In this document: positions 42,607-55,200 of the stretch, one piece after another | Layout of the letters: every line of letters starts with the position of its first letter | How positions within the stretch are numbered: the stretch's first letter is position 1 | Source of the DNA: Pyrinomonadaceae bacterium | GTDB lineage: Bacteria > Acidobacteriota > Blastocatellia > Pyrinomonadales > Pyrinomonadaceae | NCBI GenBank assembly: GCA_036277115.1 | Contig: DASUNM010000024.1 | Location: 310,001-374,000 of the forward strand | Reading direction: 5' to 3' | DNA: 64,000 nucleotides | Translations under genes and position numbers: made by a program | Notes under the pieces: generated by a model | The model's input: only the letters and a program-made list of their open reading frames with translations | The model's database searches: none | Told to the model about the DNA's origin: nothing

Positions 42607-43458
42607 ATGCACAATGGAGATCAATCTGGAATACCAGCGAACAATGTGTCCGAGCAAAAGCGGCTTGAATATGAGCAGATTGGGACAATAGTTGTGCAAG
42701 TCGCTAAATCCTTTGCCGAGCGTAGCGCGGATACCACGGCTGAAGACACGGCCGCCCTCCGAGCCGACTACCAAACCGCGGTCGAGATCATAAAGCTTCT
42801 GACGGACATCCGTTTTCGTTGTCTAGTCTTTGTGACGGCCATCATCGCGATTGCAAATGCGCTCCTGCCAAATAACGCCCTACCCGCAACCAGGATCGTT
42901 TTCGGGGCGGTGGGTTTTCTGACCACGCTCGGGATCGCCGTCTATGAATTACGAAACAGCCAGCTTTACGAAGCGGCGATGCATCGCGCGAAAGCGCTCG
43001 AAGGCCGATTGGATCTTATCCCTACTTCGGACAAGAGTGGACCCGGACTTTTTAGCGAAAGACCGAAGTACGTTAGAAAGGCGGTTGCAAAAACTCTAAT
43101 TCAAGGCTGGAAGGTCCGTGGTGAAGAACGTGACGGGAAACCCACGGAACCCACGGAGCCTGAATTGATGACGTTCCTGGGGGTGAAAGTAAAGCACGAC
43201 CAGGGTCTGGCGTTAATCTATGGTGCGGTGCTTGGCGGCTGGTCTTTCCTGATAGCGCACGGGCTGCTTTCGCTTCCAATTACCACAGGCCTTTGGCCGA
43301 ATGCACCCAGGAATTTGATCGGCATCGGCGCAGCGATTCTGGGCTATTTAGTCTTTCGCAACGCCAGAAAACAGCTTAACTACCATGACCAAGAGCGCGC
43401 CCCTGTGGAGAATCCGTCAGATAAAACCGAAAACAAACCCGCCTCGGAATCCGCGTGA
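42607..43458 (+). CDS. Membrane protein with two hydrophobic hairpins, unknown
   Basis: Protein of 283 residues not recognised as a named family. An N-terminal helix region (EYEQIGTIVVQVAKSFAERS ... ADYQTAVEIIKLL) precedes two close membrane segments at about 77-97 and 102-120 (CLVFVTAIIAIANALLP), a charged middle (PGLFSERPKYVRKAVAK), then two more at about 202-225 and 238-256. The pattern of a cytosolic helix and paired helices recalls SLATT-type proteins but I cannot confirm it. Stand-alone gene. Confidence 0.65.
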   Translation: MHNGDQSGIPANNVSEQKRLEYEQIGTIVVQVAKSFAERSADTTAEDTAALRADYQTAVEIIKLLTDIRFRCLVFVTAIIAIANALLPNNALPATRIVFGAVGFLTTLGIAVYELRNSQLYEAAMHRAKALEGRLDLIPTSDKSGPGLFSERPKYVRKAVAKTLIQGWKVRGEERDGKPTEPTEPELMTFLGVKVKHDQGLALIYGAVLGGWSFLIAHGLLSLPITTGLWPNAPRNLIGIGAAILGYLVFRNARKQLNYHDQERAPVENPSDKTENKPASESA

Positions 43459-43497
43459 AGCGAAGCTTTTGAATCTGCTGTGCAGGACAGTCGTTTC

Positions 43498-43663
43498 TTG
43501 ACACTTCTGACCGGCGATGTTTCAATGACGATTGATAAAACGTGGTGAGTTAAGGCGACTTGCGGCCACGTAAAACAATCCGCTAAACAGCTCGGCGAGT
43601 CTTTCAACCGCTGCTTTCTAAAAGGTTCAAAGAAAGGCCCCGCGTTGTCAGCGCGGGGCTTTT
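43498..43663 (+). ncRNA. Candidate small RNA with promoter and terminator
   Basis: TTGACA at 43498-43503 and TTCAAT at 43521-43526 are 17 bases apart. A transcript from about 43533 would fold with ACGTGG/CCACGT and end at the hairpin GCCCCGCG/CGCGGGGC (43637-43659) followed by TTTT. About 130 nt long. It could also be the 3' untranslated end of the preceding gene. Confidence 0.35.
43637..43663 (+). terminator. Rho-independent terminator-like hairpin
   Basis: Perfect 8-bp GC stem GCCCCGCG/CGCGGGGC with loop TTGTCAG and a TTTT tail at 43660-43663. The short T-run makes it moderate in strength. Confidence 0.65.
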
Positions 43664-43674
43664 GCTTGGATGAA

Positions 43675-43749
43675 GGTCTTTGGACTTTGGTCTTTGGCCT
43701 TTGAACTCGCGGCGAAAGACCTAAGGCCCAAGACCAAAGAGCAAAGACC
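43675..43749. repeat. Inverted heptamer repeats (GGTCTTT/AAAGACC)
   Basis: Direct units GGTCTTT, GGACTTT, GGTCTTT, GGCCTTT at 43675-43702, then inverted units AAAGACC, TAAGGCC, CAAGACC, AAAGAGC, AAAGACC at 43715-43749. They can form a long hairpin just upstream of metH. Confidence 0.85.
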
Positions 43750-43763
43750 AAACAGATCGCCAA

Positions 43764-47284
<3,521 letters not shown>

Positions 47285-47288
<4 letters not shown>

Positions 47289-48238
47289 TGTCTGAGGTCC
47301 AAAGTCCAAAGTCCAACGTTCGTAATCCGAACCCATCGGATCGTGCCGTAGCAGAAGGATCGGACGAAGCTAGAGCGGACATTGGACATTGGACGTCGGA
47401 CATTGGACGACCTCTAGAACCAACTGCCGAAGAACTCGCCGTCCTCTCGCCTTTCGAGCGTTTCGCCTTTCGCGTCACGCATCGCATGAACCTGGGCGGC
47501 TGGAAGCGTTTCTGGACTTGGTGCCAGACCTTCTTCGGGGCTGGCTGGATTCATATTTCGACTTACAACCTGATGCGCGTGTACGGGCTTGAACACGTTG
47601 AAGCCATCGATCAATCGCGCCCGTTGCTGCTCGTCGCCAACCACCGATCGTTCTTTGACATGTACGTGGTTTCGACGACGCTGTTTCGCAAGACACCCTG
47701 GCAAAAGCAGCTTTTCTTTCCCGTGCGCGGCCGTTTTTATTATCAAAATCCGCTCGGCATGTTTGTGAATCTGGTCATGGGTTGGTGGTCGATGTACCCG
47801 CCGTTTTTCAGCGCCGGAGGAAACCCACTTCCGGAAAAGCGAGTATTCGACAAGTATTCGATGCGACGGCTCGCCCAGATTAGCAGCGAAGGCGCCGGCA
47901 ACGTGATTGGTTTTCATCCTGAAGGCACGCGCAACAAGAATGACGATCCGTATTCGTATCTGCGTCCGCAGCCTGGCGTCGGGAAACTAATTAAAGACGC
48001 GAACCCGCAGGTGATTCCCGTATTCATCGCCGGCCTCGGGAACCATTTGCCGAAACAGGTTTTGGGAAATTGGTTCGGCGGCGCCAAGATTCGCATTCAT
48101 TTTGGAGAGCGGCTTGACCTATCGCAGTTCATTGCGATGAAAGATCACGTGCGCACATACAAAGCGATCGGCGAGTTCGTCATGAGTAAGATTGCGGAAC
48201 TCGGTGAGGCTGATCGGAAAGTGATGAGTGATGAGTGA
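47285..48238 (+). CDS. PlsC-type lysophospholipid acyltransferase
   Basis: Protein of 317 residues. Acyltransferase block [10 protein letters not shown] (HX4D) near residue 119 and FHPEGTRNK near 212. Acylates a lysophospholipid, probably at glycerol-3-phosphate sn-2. N-terminal residues 1-12 and 32-41 are encoded by GTCCAAA/GGACATT heptamer runs, and the last codons (DRKVMSDE then stop) by GTGATGA heptamers, so both ends look recently overgrown by repeats. ATG 47285 overlaps metH; a start deeper in, at 47487, would remove the repeat-derived part but also some conserved residues. Confidence 0.88.
47297..47408. repeat. Heptamer repeats (GTCCAAA then GGACATT) in the start of plsC
   Basis: GTCCAAA, GTCCAAA, GTCCAAC at 47297-47317; GGACATT, GGACATT, GGACGTC, GGACATT, GGAC at 47377-47408, the reverse orientation of the first group. 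Confidence 0.8.
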
Positions 48239-48255
48239 TGAGTGGCGAGTTAAGA
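48221..48255. repeat. Heptamer repeats (GTGATGA) across the plsC stop
   Basis: GTGATGA at 48221, 48228 and 48235, then GTGGCGA (48242) and GTTAAGA (48249). The plsC stop codon lies inside this run (48236-48238). Confidence 0.8.
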
Positions 48256-48270
48256 GTGACACCGATGCAA

Positions 48271-48729
48271 TTATTCGATTTCGGCAATCTTGTCGCCCAT
48301 CATTCCTTTAGAAAGGGCCCAGTAGCGTCCGCCGTCGCGTAAGTACTGTTGGAGATTAGCGACGATGTGATCACTCATCCAATTAGTAATCGGATCGGTT
48401 GTATCCGCCTCGCCTTCTGCGTAGGCGTGGACCCAGGTCATCATCTCAGCAGACTTACTGTCGTCATCCAGAAACCAGAACGTGACTGCGGGTTCCTTGC
48501 GATGCAGGTCTTTCGCCAGCTCGATAAGTTGAGCATCCGTCAGGCCTTTTCCCACCAGCACATACTTGTTCACCATTTTATATCGATTGGTAAACTCGCC
48601 GAGAACCTTGGGCTCTGTCGTGCTGCCGCCGGTGTTCGTCGGTTTTTGGTTGTTGTTGGTGCTGAGATTGCACGCCAGGACGACAAACAGCACGACACCG
48701 GCGCCAATCAACTTCCCGTGAGACTTCAT
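48271..48729 (-). CDS. Lipoprotein of unknown function
   Basis: Protein of 152 residues. ATG 48729 gives a lipoprotein signal (GKLIGAGVVLFVVLACNLS; lipidated Cys in VLAC). The mature region starts with an Asn/Thr-rich linker and has KVLGEFTNRYKMVNKYVLVG, DAQLIELAKDLHRKEPAVTF and EADTTDPITNWMSDHIV. I do not recognise the family. GAGG lies about 10 nt upstream. It is convergent with plsC. Confidence 0.78.
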   Translation of the reverse strand: MKSHGKLIGAGVVLFVVLACNLSTNNNQKPTNTGGSTTEPKVLGEFTNRYKMVNKYVLVGKGLTDAQLIELAKDLHRKEPAVTFWFLDDDSKSAEMMTWVHAYAEGEADTTDPITNWMSDHIVANLQQYLRDGGRYWALSKGMMGDKIAEIE

Positions 48730-48857
48730 CTTCAGACGACCTCGCTTTTCTCTGCCACGCTTACGACTTCGCAACGGAGTTTACTGCGGCCAGCGCGAGT
48801 GTTCCTAATTCAGTGGTTATCCTATAACATTCGGTCTCTTTGTGAGGCGAGAACACT

Positions 48858-49811
48858 TTGGGAACTTCACCGCTCGTAATCGTCAATCCTGCTTCCGCCG
48901 ACGGCGCCACGGAAGATAAATGGCCGAAGATTGCCAGCGACCTGCGCACGCACTTTGGATCATTCACCGTGGCGTTCACTGACAGCGCGGGTCACGCGCG
49001 TTCGCTGGCGGCCGAGGCGGCAAAGCAGGGCACGAAACTTATCATCGCCTGCGGGGGTGATGGGACGATCTCGGAAGTCGCAAACGGAATCATCGAGTCA
49101 AACACTGAATCTCAATTGGGAATCTTGCCGGCAGGCACGGGCAGCGACTTTCGTCGCAGTATCGGCATTTCGAACAACGTCGCCGAGGCGTCACGCGCGC
49201 TCCGCAACGGCCGCGCCCACACGATTGATGCAGTGCGCGTGACGTTTATTAACGATGCCGGCGAGCGTGAGACACGCTACTCAATTAATGTCGGCAGCTT
49301 CGGCATGAGCACCGAAGTCCTGGATCGGGCGGCCAGTGGTGAGGCGAAGAAATGGGTGCCGGCGTTTACGCCGCGCAAAGTCACCAGCAAACTTTCGTAC
49401 GCGGCGGCGACAGTTCAGACGACGCTGTCAGCTTCGCCTGCAGATGTCCTGGTAGAGATCGATGAAGCTGCGGAGCGCCGTCTGCGCGTGGCGGAATTCT
49501 GCGTCGCCAATGCCCGTTACTATGGCGGCGCGATGAAGATAGCTCCGGATGCAAAGCTCGATGACGGCTACTTCGACGTCATCACGATCGGCGATGCGAA
49601 TTCCTTTCGTTTGCTCACGAATGCGCCGCGACTGTATCTCGGCGCCCACCTGCGCATGAGCGAGGTGACGCATGCACTCGCGAAGCAGGTGGTCGCCCGC
49701 CCGGCAAACAAAGAAAAAGAAGTACGCGTCGAATTGGATGGCGAGGTTGTCGGCCGGCTGCCATCAACTTTTCAAATCGTGCCGAAGGCATTGCGCGTTC
49801 GGTTTCCATAG
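48858..49811 (+). CDS. Diacylglycerol-kinase-family lipid kinase (YegS/BmrU-like)
   Basis: Protein of 317 residues; a TTG start at 48858 with GAGG about 10 nt upstream. ATP-binding motif IIACGGDGTISEVANGIIE near residues 62-77, then ILPAGTGSDFRRSIGIS. The C-terminal half is the beta-sandwich of the family, ending ELDGEVVGRLPSTFQIVPK. Phosphorylates a lipid alcohol such as diacylglycerol, feeding phosphatidate back to lipid synthesis. A perfect inverted repeat follows the stop. Confidence 0.93.
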   Translation: MGTSPLVIVNPASADGATEDKWPKIASDLRTHFGSFTVAFTDSAGHARSLAAEAAKQGTKLIIACGGDGTISEVANGIIESNTESQLGILPAGTGSDFRRSIGISNNVAEASRALRNGRAHTIDAVRVTFINDAGERETRYSINVGSFGMSTEVLDRAASGEAKKWVPAFTPRKVTSKLSYAAATVQTTLSASPADVLVEIDEAAERRLRVAEFCVANARYYGGAMKIAPDAKLDDGYFDVITIGDANSFRLLTNAPRLYLGAHLRMSEVTHALAKQVVARPANKEKEVRVELDGEVVGRLPSTFQIVPKALRVRFP

Positions 49812-49884
49812 GGTACGCACGCCTCTGGCGTGCTGCACCGGTTACCATGTCTGTGGTATGCAGCACGCCAGAGGCGTGCGTACC
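49812..49884. repeat. REPIN-like perfect inverted repeat, 26-bp arms
   Basis: Arms 49812-49837 and 49859-49884 are exact reverse complements (GGTACGCACGCC... / ...GGCGTGCGTACC), spacer 21 bases. It starts one base after the stop of the lipid kinase gene and ends 16 bases before the next start. No T-run follows. Confidence 0.9.
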
Positions 49885-49900
49885 TAATAGGAGATTCCTC

Positions 49901-50329
49901 ATGACAGAACAAAACACTCAAGAGGCCAACAAAGCTCTCATCCGTCGGTGGTTCGAAGAGGTTTGGAACAAAGGCCGCGCCGAAGCAATCAGCGAAATGA
50001 TGTCGGAAGAATGCGTGAGTCACGGTTTATCCGGAGACTCCGACAGCCCACTGCGCGGCGCGACCGGCTTCCTGCCTTTTCACGCGCAGTTTCGTGAAGC
50101 GTTTCCCCACATCGAAGTCGTCGTCGAAGACGTGCTGGCTGAAGGTGACAAAGTGGCCGCGCGCTGCTCGGTCAGAGGAAAGCACGAAGGCGACAGCCTC
50201 GGATTCAAAGCCACTGAGTCAATGGTCGACTTCGACGGCATCGGTATCGGGCGAGTCGAAAATGGGATGTTTGTCGAGGTCTGGAACAACTTTGATTTCG
50301 CGAAGATGTATAGGCAGCTAGGCCGGTGA
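49901..50329 (+). CDS. SnoaL-like (ester cyclase-type) protein
   Basis: Protein of 142 residues. ATG 49901 has AGGAG about 8 nt upstream. SnoaL/NTF2-like fold: ANKALIRRWFEEVWNKGRAE, SHGLSGDSDSPLRGATGFLP, FPHIEVVVEDVLAEGDKVAA, SVRGKHEGDSLGF and a last VEVWNNFDFAKMYRQLG. These catalyse polyketide cyclisation in some pathways; in others they only bind small molecules. Soluble, no signal. Confidence 0.92.
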   Translation: MTEQNTQEANKALIRRWFEEVWNKGRAEAISEMMSEECVSHGLSGDSDSPLRGATGFLPFHAQFREAFPHIEVVVEDVLAEGDKVAARCSVRGKHEGDSLGFKATESMVDFDGIGIGRVENGMFVEVWNNFDFAKMYRQLGR

Positions 50330-50370
50330 GGTGAGCTTTCCCGTCTCACGAGAAGTCTAGCGGAGTTCGC

Positions 50371-51093
50371 ATGCGTGACACCGTGCCGAAACGAATACGC
50401 ATGATCTTAATCGCGGCAGTTACATGTTTCTTGCTCGCCTCTGCAATCTCATCACGGGCGGTCGCAAACGAATGGTTGAAAAGCAAGCGATCCGTAGTCC
50501 TACATGCCTCGAAGACCTTAGTCATGATTCCTTGTCCGCCCGGCATGCGCTCTATCTATGACGGATGTCCCGCCAATGACCTGCAGGTTACTTTGATATC
50601 CCAAACAGACGGTTTCCGAAATCCCGTTTACGCGTATACATCCGGAGTCGGGAAGCTCGTCGGTGAGGGGAACCACGTTGTCTGGGATCTCACTGGAGTG
50701 TCGCCGGGCATCTACACGGCGACCGTTGAAGTTCGAGACAATAAGAAACGTCCTGTCGTTTCCTCCGTGACCGTAAAGGTCCAGGAGTGCCGGGATTGTG
50801 CGCACACACACGAAAACTTCTGTTCCCCGATTTCCGTGATTTGCTATGACGAGGTGAAGGAGGGAACTCCTATTACCTGCAAGGTTGTCATGCATCGGTC
50901 ATCAGCATTCAAATTCGTTTGGTCTGTCCATGGTGATGAGGAACTTTCCAGGAAACTCAGCAGTCGAGATACCTATGTTTCAATTCCTACGGAGACTCTG
51001 GCGGGGCAGACCATCACCGTGGAAGTCGAAGTCAAAGGGCTGGATCCATCATGTAACAGAAGTGCGTCCAGCAAAACAAAAGTGAAGCCTTAA
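50371..51093 (+). CDS. Secreted Cys-rich protein, unknown
   Basis: Protein of 240 residues with a signal peptide (RIRMILIAAVTCFLLASAIS, then SRAVAN). GGAG lies 6 nt upstream of ATG 50371. The mature part has two beta-sandwich-like segments: residues about 50-140 (GNHVVWDLTGVSPGIYTATV) and about 150-235 (GTPITCKVVMHRSSAFKFVW, GQTITVEVEVKG). Many Cys (MIPCPPGM, QECRDCAHTHENFCSP, CYDEV, CKVV, DPSC) suggest disulfides after export. Ig-like or fibronectin-like modules are plausible; no enzyme motif is seen. Confidence 0.8.
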   Translation: MRDTVPKRIRMILIAAVTCFLLASAISSRAVANEWLKSKRSVVLHASKTLVMIPCPPGMRSIYDGCPANDLQVTLISQTDGFRNPVYAYTSGVGKLVGEGNHVVWDLTGVSPGIYTATVEVRDNKKRPVVSSVTVKVQECRDCAHTHENFCSPISVICYDEVKEGTPITCKVVMHRSSAFKFVWSVHGDEELSRKLSSRDTYVSIPTETLAGQTITVEVEVKGLDPSCNRSASSKTKVKP

Positions 51094-51096
51094 ACC

Positions 51097-52179
51097 TCAC
51101 CTCCCACCCAGAAAATTCTCTCGCAGATAACGAACGGTATCGTTGAGCGTGTCGCCGGGGTCGCGCGGCATGAAGCTGAGTTCGCGGCGGGCTTTATCGT
51201 GCTTGAAGTACCAGAAGTATTCCGCCATCTCGATCTCTTCGGCGTTGACCGGCGGCGAGAAGTTCCATTGGCGGAAAAGGGAATCGATGACGTGCGCGCC
51301 GGTGACGGCGAATTTTGAAGGAAACGCCAGCCGCGGCGAGGTAACTTTCGTCAGGCGTTCAAGCCGATCGAAGAACTTCACAAACGTCCAGTTAACCGCG
51401 CCGAGCAGATAACGATGACCGTGACGCCCCTTCTGCATCGCTACCCGGAAAGCCTGGGCCGCGTCGCGCACGTCCACGAAGTTCAATCCGCCGTTGGGCA
51501 CGGCTGAAATCTTCCGCGCCATGAAATCCAGAACGACTTTGGTTGAGCTGAGCCGATCGTCGCCCGGTCCGAGCAGCAGACTCGGGTTCATGATCACCAC
51601 TCGTAATCCGTCGCCGCTAAATCGCTCGAGCGCCGCCATTTCCTGGTAAGCCTTGCTCGCGTAATACGGCCAGCGCGCCACGATATCGAGCGGCGGATTG
51701 TAATTCTCATCCGGAACCACATCGCCTTTCTCGGTGACGGCAATCGTGCCGCTGCTGGATGCGAGCACGATTGTTTGCACGCCGGCTTTCTTCGCTGCGT
51801 CGCAAAGCAGGCGCGTGCCTTCAACGTGCAGCTTGTACATTTCACGCGCGTCGTCTTTGTCGCGCGAAACCTTGCCCGCCAGGTGATAGATCTCGGTGAC
51901 GCCTTCGACGGCGCGCGCCACATCATCGTCGTTAGTGATTGATCCTTCGAAAGTATCGACGCCCAGGCCGTTGAGCCACTCAGGAATCGAAGTCGCCATC
52001 ACGCGAATGTCTTTCGAGCCGGATTCAACCAGTTGCCGTACGAGATGCGAACCGAGGAACCCGGTGCCGCCGGTAATCAGCGTGGTCGCCGGCACCTTCT
52101 TAACGATGGCAGCGTGCCGTTTCGTGCTTTTCTTTGGCACGATTTGGGCGGTGCGTTTCTTTGGAGTTTTGGTGGGCAT
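51097..52179 (-). CDS. NAD-dependent epimerase/dehydratase (extended SDR)
   Basis: Protein of 360 residues. A Lys/Arg-rich N-terminal tail (MPTKTPKKRTAQIVPKKSTK) precedes the Rossmann core: TTLITGGTGFLGSHLVRQL (NAD-binding TGxxGxxG), DTFEGSITNDDDVA, VLASSSGTIAV and the catalytic YYASKAYQE (Tyr-x3-Lys). Reduces or epimerises a sugar-, steroid- or lipid-linked carbonyl. It lies 107 nt downstream of the large lipid enzyme gene on the same strand. The basic tail is unusual for the family and may bind nucleic acid or acidic lipid (inference). Confidence 0.92.
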   Translation of the reverse strand: MPTKTPKKRTAQIVPKKSTKRHAAIVKKVPATTLITGGTGFLGSHLVRQLVESGSKDIRVMATSIPEWLNGLGVDTFEGSITNDDDVARAVEGVTEIYHLAGKVSRDKDDAREMYKLHVEGTRLLCDAAKKAGVQTIVLASSSGTIAVTEKGDVVPDENYNPPLDIVARWPYYASKAYQEMAALERFSGDGLRVVIMNPSLLLGPGDDRLSSTKVVLDFMARKISAVPNGGLNFVDVRDAAQAFRVAMQKGRHGHRYLLGAVNWTFVKFFDRLERLTKVTSPRLAFPSKFAVTGAHVIDSLFRQWNFSPPVNAEEIEMAEYFWYFKHDKARRELSFMPRDPGDTLNDTVRYLRENFLGGR

Positions 52180-52189
52180 TTAAGAATTT

Positions 52190-52278
52190 ATCCGCAGATT
52201 ACACAGATTCAAGAAATAGTTCAGCGAGCGCGCACACAGTTGAGTCCATCTTTCCTTTTGTCTTTGTAATCTGTGGAT
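52190..52278. repeat. Inverted repeat, 13-bp arms
   Basis: ATCCGCAGATTAC (52190-52202) and GTAATCTGTGGAT (52266-52278) pair with one mismatch, spacer 63 bases. It occupies the gap between the lipid enzyme and the epimerase gene. Confidence 0.65.
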
Positions 52279-52286
52279 TATTCCTC

Positions 52287-55200
52287 TTAAGCGTTGACCA
52301 TTGTGTACTCTTCGTCGCTCGCTTCGATGCGCAGCTTGCCGGCCCGCCGTTCGGCCTTCCATTGTTCGTGCACGGCTGAAGGCTCGAACTTTGTATTCGT
52401 GCGATCGCGTAAGTTCACGACCTCGTGCCGTACTCGTTCCGCGATCAAGCGGTAGGCCTCGGCGCGCGGCAATCCTTTGGTCATCTCTTCGAGGTCCTCT
52501 ATGGAAATGAATCTTCCGATCCGCGCCGCCACATCGCGTTTCTGCAGAATCGTCGCGCCCTTGGGATACGCGTCGTAGGTTCCTTCCAGGTAGATCGGCA
52601 GAATGCCCACGCGCGCGGCCAGCGCCAGGTAGCCGACCACAGGTTTAAAGTCAGTCATCGTGCCGGTCACTGAACGCGTGCCTTCAGGAAAGATGAGCGC
52701 GTTGTAGCCGCGGTCGAGAAACGAACGCGCATGACGCAGCGACTGGCGCAACGAACCCGAGCGCTCCATCGGCACCAGGTTCGTAAAGTTTTCCATGTAC
52801 GCGCGCTTGTATTTCGTGTCGAAGAAATAATCAGCCGCCGCGAGCGCGACCAGATCCTTACCCGCGTCGGCGAGCGCCATTTTCACCAGGCCCATGTCGA
52901 GATGCGATTGATGATTCGCGGCCACGATGAAATTTGTGTGATAGGGGATATTCGTCTGGCCGTCGTACTTCACACGCAGGATGCGCTCGTACAAAGCGCG
53001 TTGTGCGATCTCGACGATCTTGTTGCCGGCGATGCGTACCGCTTCAGGCACGTGAATCTCGTCGGCCTTCTCAGCGTCCAGACGCAGTCGCGGCGCTTCG
53101 CGGCGGGTGGCCGATGCGACGCGATCGACCACGGATAGTAGTTCGCGAACATCCTGAACTTCGTTCAAACGTTCGGGCGCGGTGAGCGATCCGCCGGCGT
53201 TTTCCACTGCAGCCGCCAGCTCAACAAACATCAGACTGTCAAAGCCAAGATCGGCGAGGCGCGTGTTCATCGTGATCTCCTGCACCGATCGGTTCGAAAC
53301 AGAGGCGACAATCTCCGCCAGCCACGCAGCGTCACCGCTAACTTCTTCCCGTTCCAATCCGACTTCGCCGGATCGGCCCGCCTCCATCTGCTGCACGATA
53401 TTCAAAACTTCGCGCCGCTTTACTTTCCGCGTCGCCGTGCGCGGCAACTCTTCATCGCTGAAGTGCAGCACCTTCACGCGCTTGTAGTAAGGCAGCCGCG
53501 CCGAAACTTCGCGGAAATGTTCTTCGATCTTGAGACGCAGTTCTGCGTCGGAAAGCGCGATGTCATATTCTTTGTCAGCCACGACAATGCACGCGACCTT
53601 TTCGCCGATACCATCCGGCAGACCGAACACGCTCAGCTCTTTCACGTACGGCGAATCCTGATATACCTCTTCGACTTCATCCGGATAGACGTTCTTGCCG
53701 TTCGTGTCGACGATAATGTCCTTGGATCGCCCGACGAGATACAGATTGCCATCGTCATCCAAACGGCCGAGGTCGCCGGTGAATAGCCAGCGATCGACGA
53801 GCGTTTCGCGCGTTGCTTCCTCATTTCCGAAATATCCGAGCATCACGTTCGGGCCGCGCGCGATTACTTCGCCGACGCCGCTGGCGTCTGGATTCTTGAT
53901 GTCGATTTGGACGCCCGGCAATGGCCGCCCGACCGTGCCCGAAAGCATGCGGTTATCGGGACGCGTCACGGTTAAAACCGGCGATGCTTCAGTCAGACCG
54001 TAGCCCTCGAGAATCGTAAAACCGAGCCCCTGAAAATCGCGCTGCACTTTTTCGCTCAAAGCGGATCCGCCGCTGATGAAGTAGCGGACCCGGCCGCCCA
54101 TCCCCTCGTGAATCGGATAGAAGAGCAACTGCCCAAAGTTAAGCGGCGTGTTGTCCCGCAGCCAGGCGTTGAACTTCATCAGCAGATCGGCTGTGTCGCC
54201 CACCAGCTTGCTGCGTTCGTGCAGACGAGTCTTGATGCGGCGATGCAGCAGTTCCCAAAGCGCCGGTACGCCGACCATGCCGGTAACGTGACCGTTCTTG
54301 ATCGCTTTGGCGAGACTCTCGCTGTTGAGTTCGTCGAGATAGGTGATTTGCGCGCCGCGACTCAACGGCGTCAGGAAGCCGGTCGAAAATTCAAACGTGT
54401 GGTGGAGCGGCAGAACGGACAAAACCCCGTCGCTCGTATCCATGTCGAAGACGGACGCGAGCATCGAGACCATGCTCGTCAGGTTGCGATGCGAGAGCAT
54501 CACGCCTTTCGGTCGGCCGGTCGTTCCCGAGGTGAAGATGAGTGACGCCACGGATTGCGGCGAGATGCGTTGCGGCAGCAGCGCGATGCGCTCGTCTTCC
54601 ACTTCCTGCGTCGGTAGCTCGAACACTTCCTCGAATGTCCAGACGCGAACCTCCAGCCCGGCGGCGGTTAGCTTGTCCCGCAGATCGGAGTGCTCTTCAA
54701 GCAGTTTTGCGCTGATGACAATCGCCGCTGCGTCACCCGCACCGGAAAAATTGACGACTTCAGCTGTCGAACTTTCCGCGTCAATCGGAATGCAAGTCGC
54801 GCCGGCCTTCAGCACGCCGAAGTAGCTCATGCCCCACTCGGGCGCATTGTGACTAAAGAGGATGACCCGATCTGCTGACTTAATTCCATGACTCGCGAAG
54901 AAAGCCGCGGCGCGCGTCGCCAACTCGCGCAGATCGGCATAGGTGTATTGTTCCTTGCGCCCATCGCGCTCAATCCGCATCGCCACCCGCGTCGCGTGAC
55001 GCTTGGTCGTCGTTTCAAACAGCTCGACCAGGTCGCGATAGGTGTAGATGCGTTTCGGCTGCGCGCGCATGTCTTCTTCCAGCGTCGGCAGCACCCACTT
55101 CTTCAGGCCCGGCAGATGCTGGTTCAGCCAGTAGTCGTACCAGTCGAACTCATGCGGATTCCAAGTCAGCAGCTGTCGTTCGTCTTCACTGATGCGATTG

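Larger units (their letters stand above)
43459..43763. other. Intergenic region upstream of metH: candidate small RNA and heptamer hairpin
   Basis: These 305 bases contain a TTGACA (43498-43503), a hairpin ACGTGG..CCACGT near 43540-43575, a terminator-like hairpin (43637-43663) and the inverted heptamer repeat 43675-43749. I looked for cobalamin and SAM riboswitch landmarks and did not find them. Confidence 0.55.

Noticed and set aside
43459..43763. Cobalamin or SAM riboswitch upstream of metH
   Set aside because: I looked for the conserved B12-box and SAM-I landmarks and saw neither; the region is explained by a hairpin terminator and heptamers.
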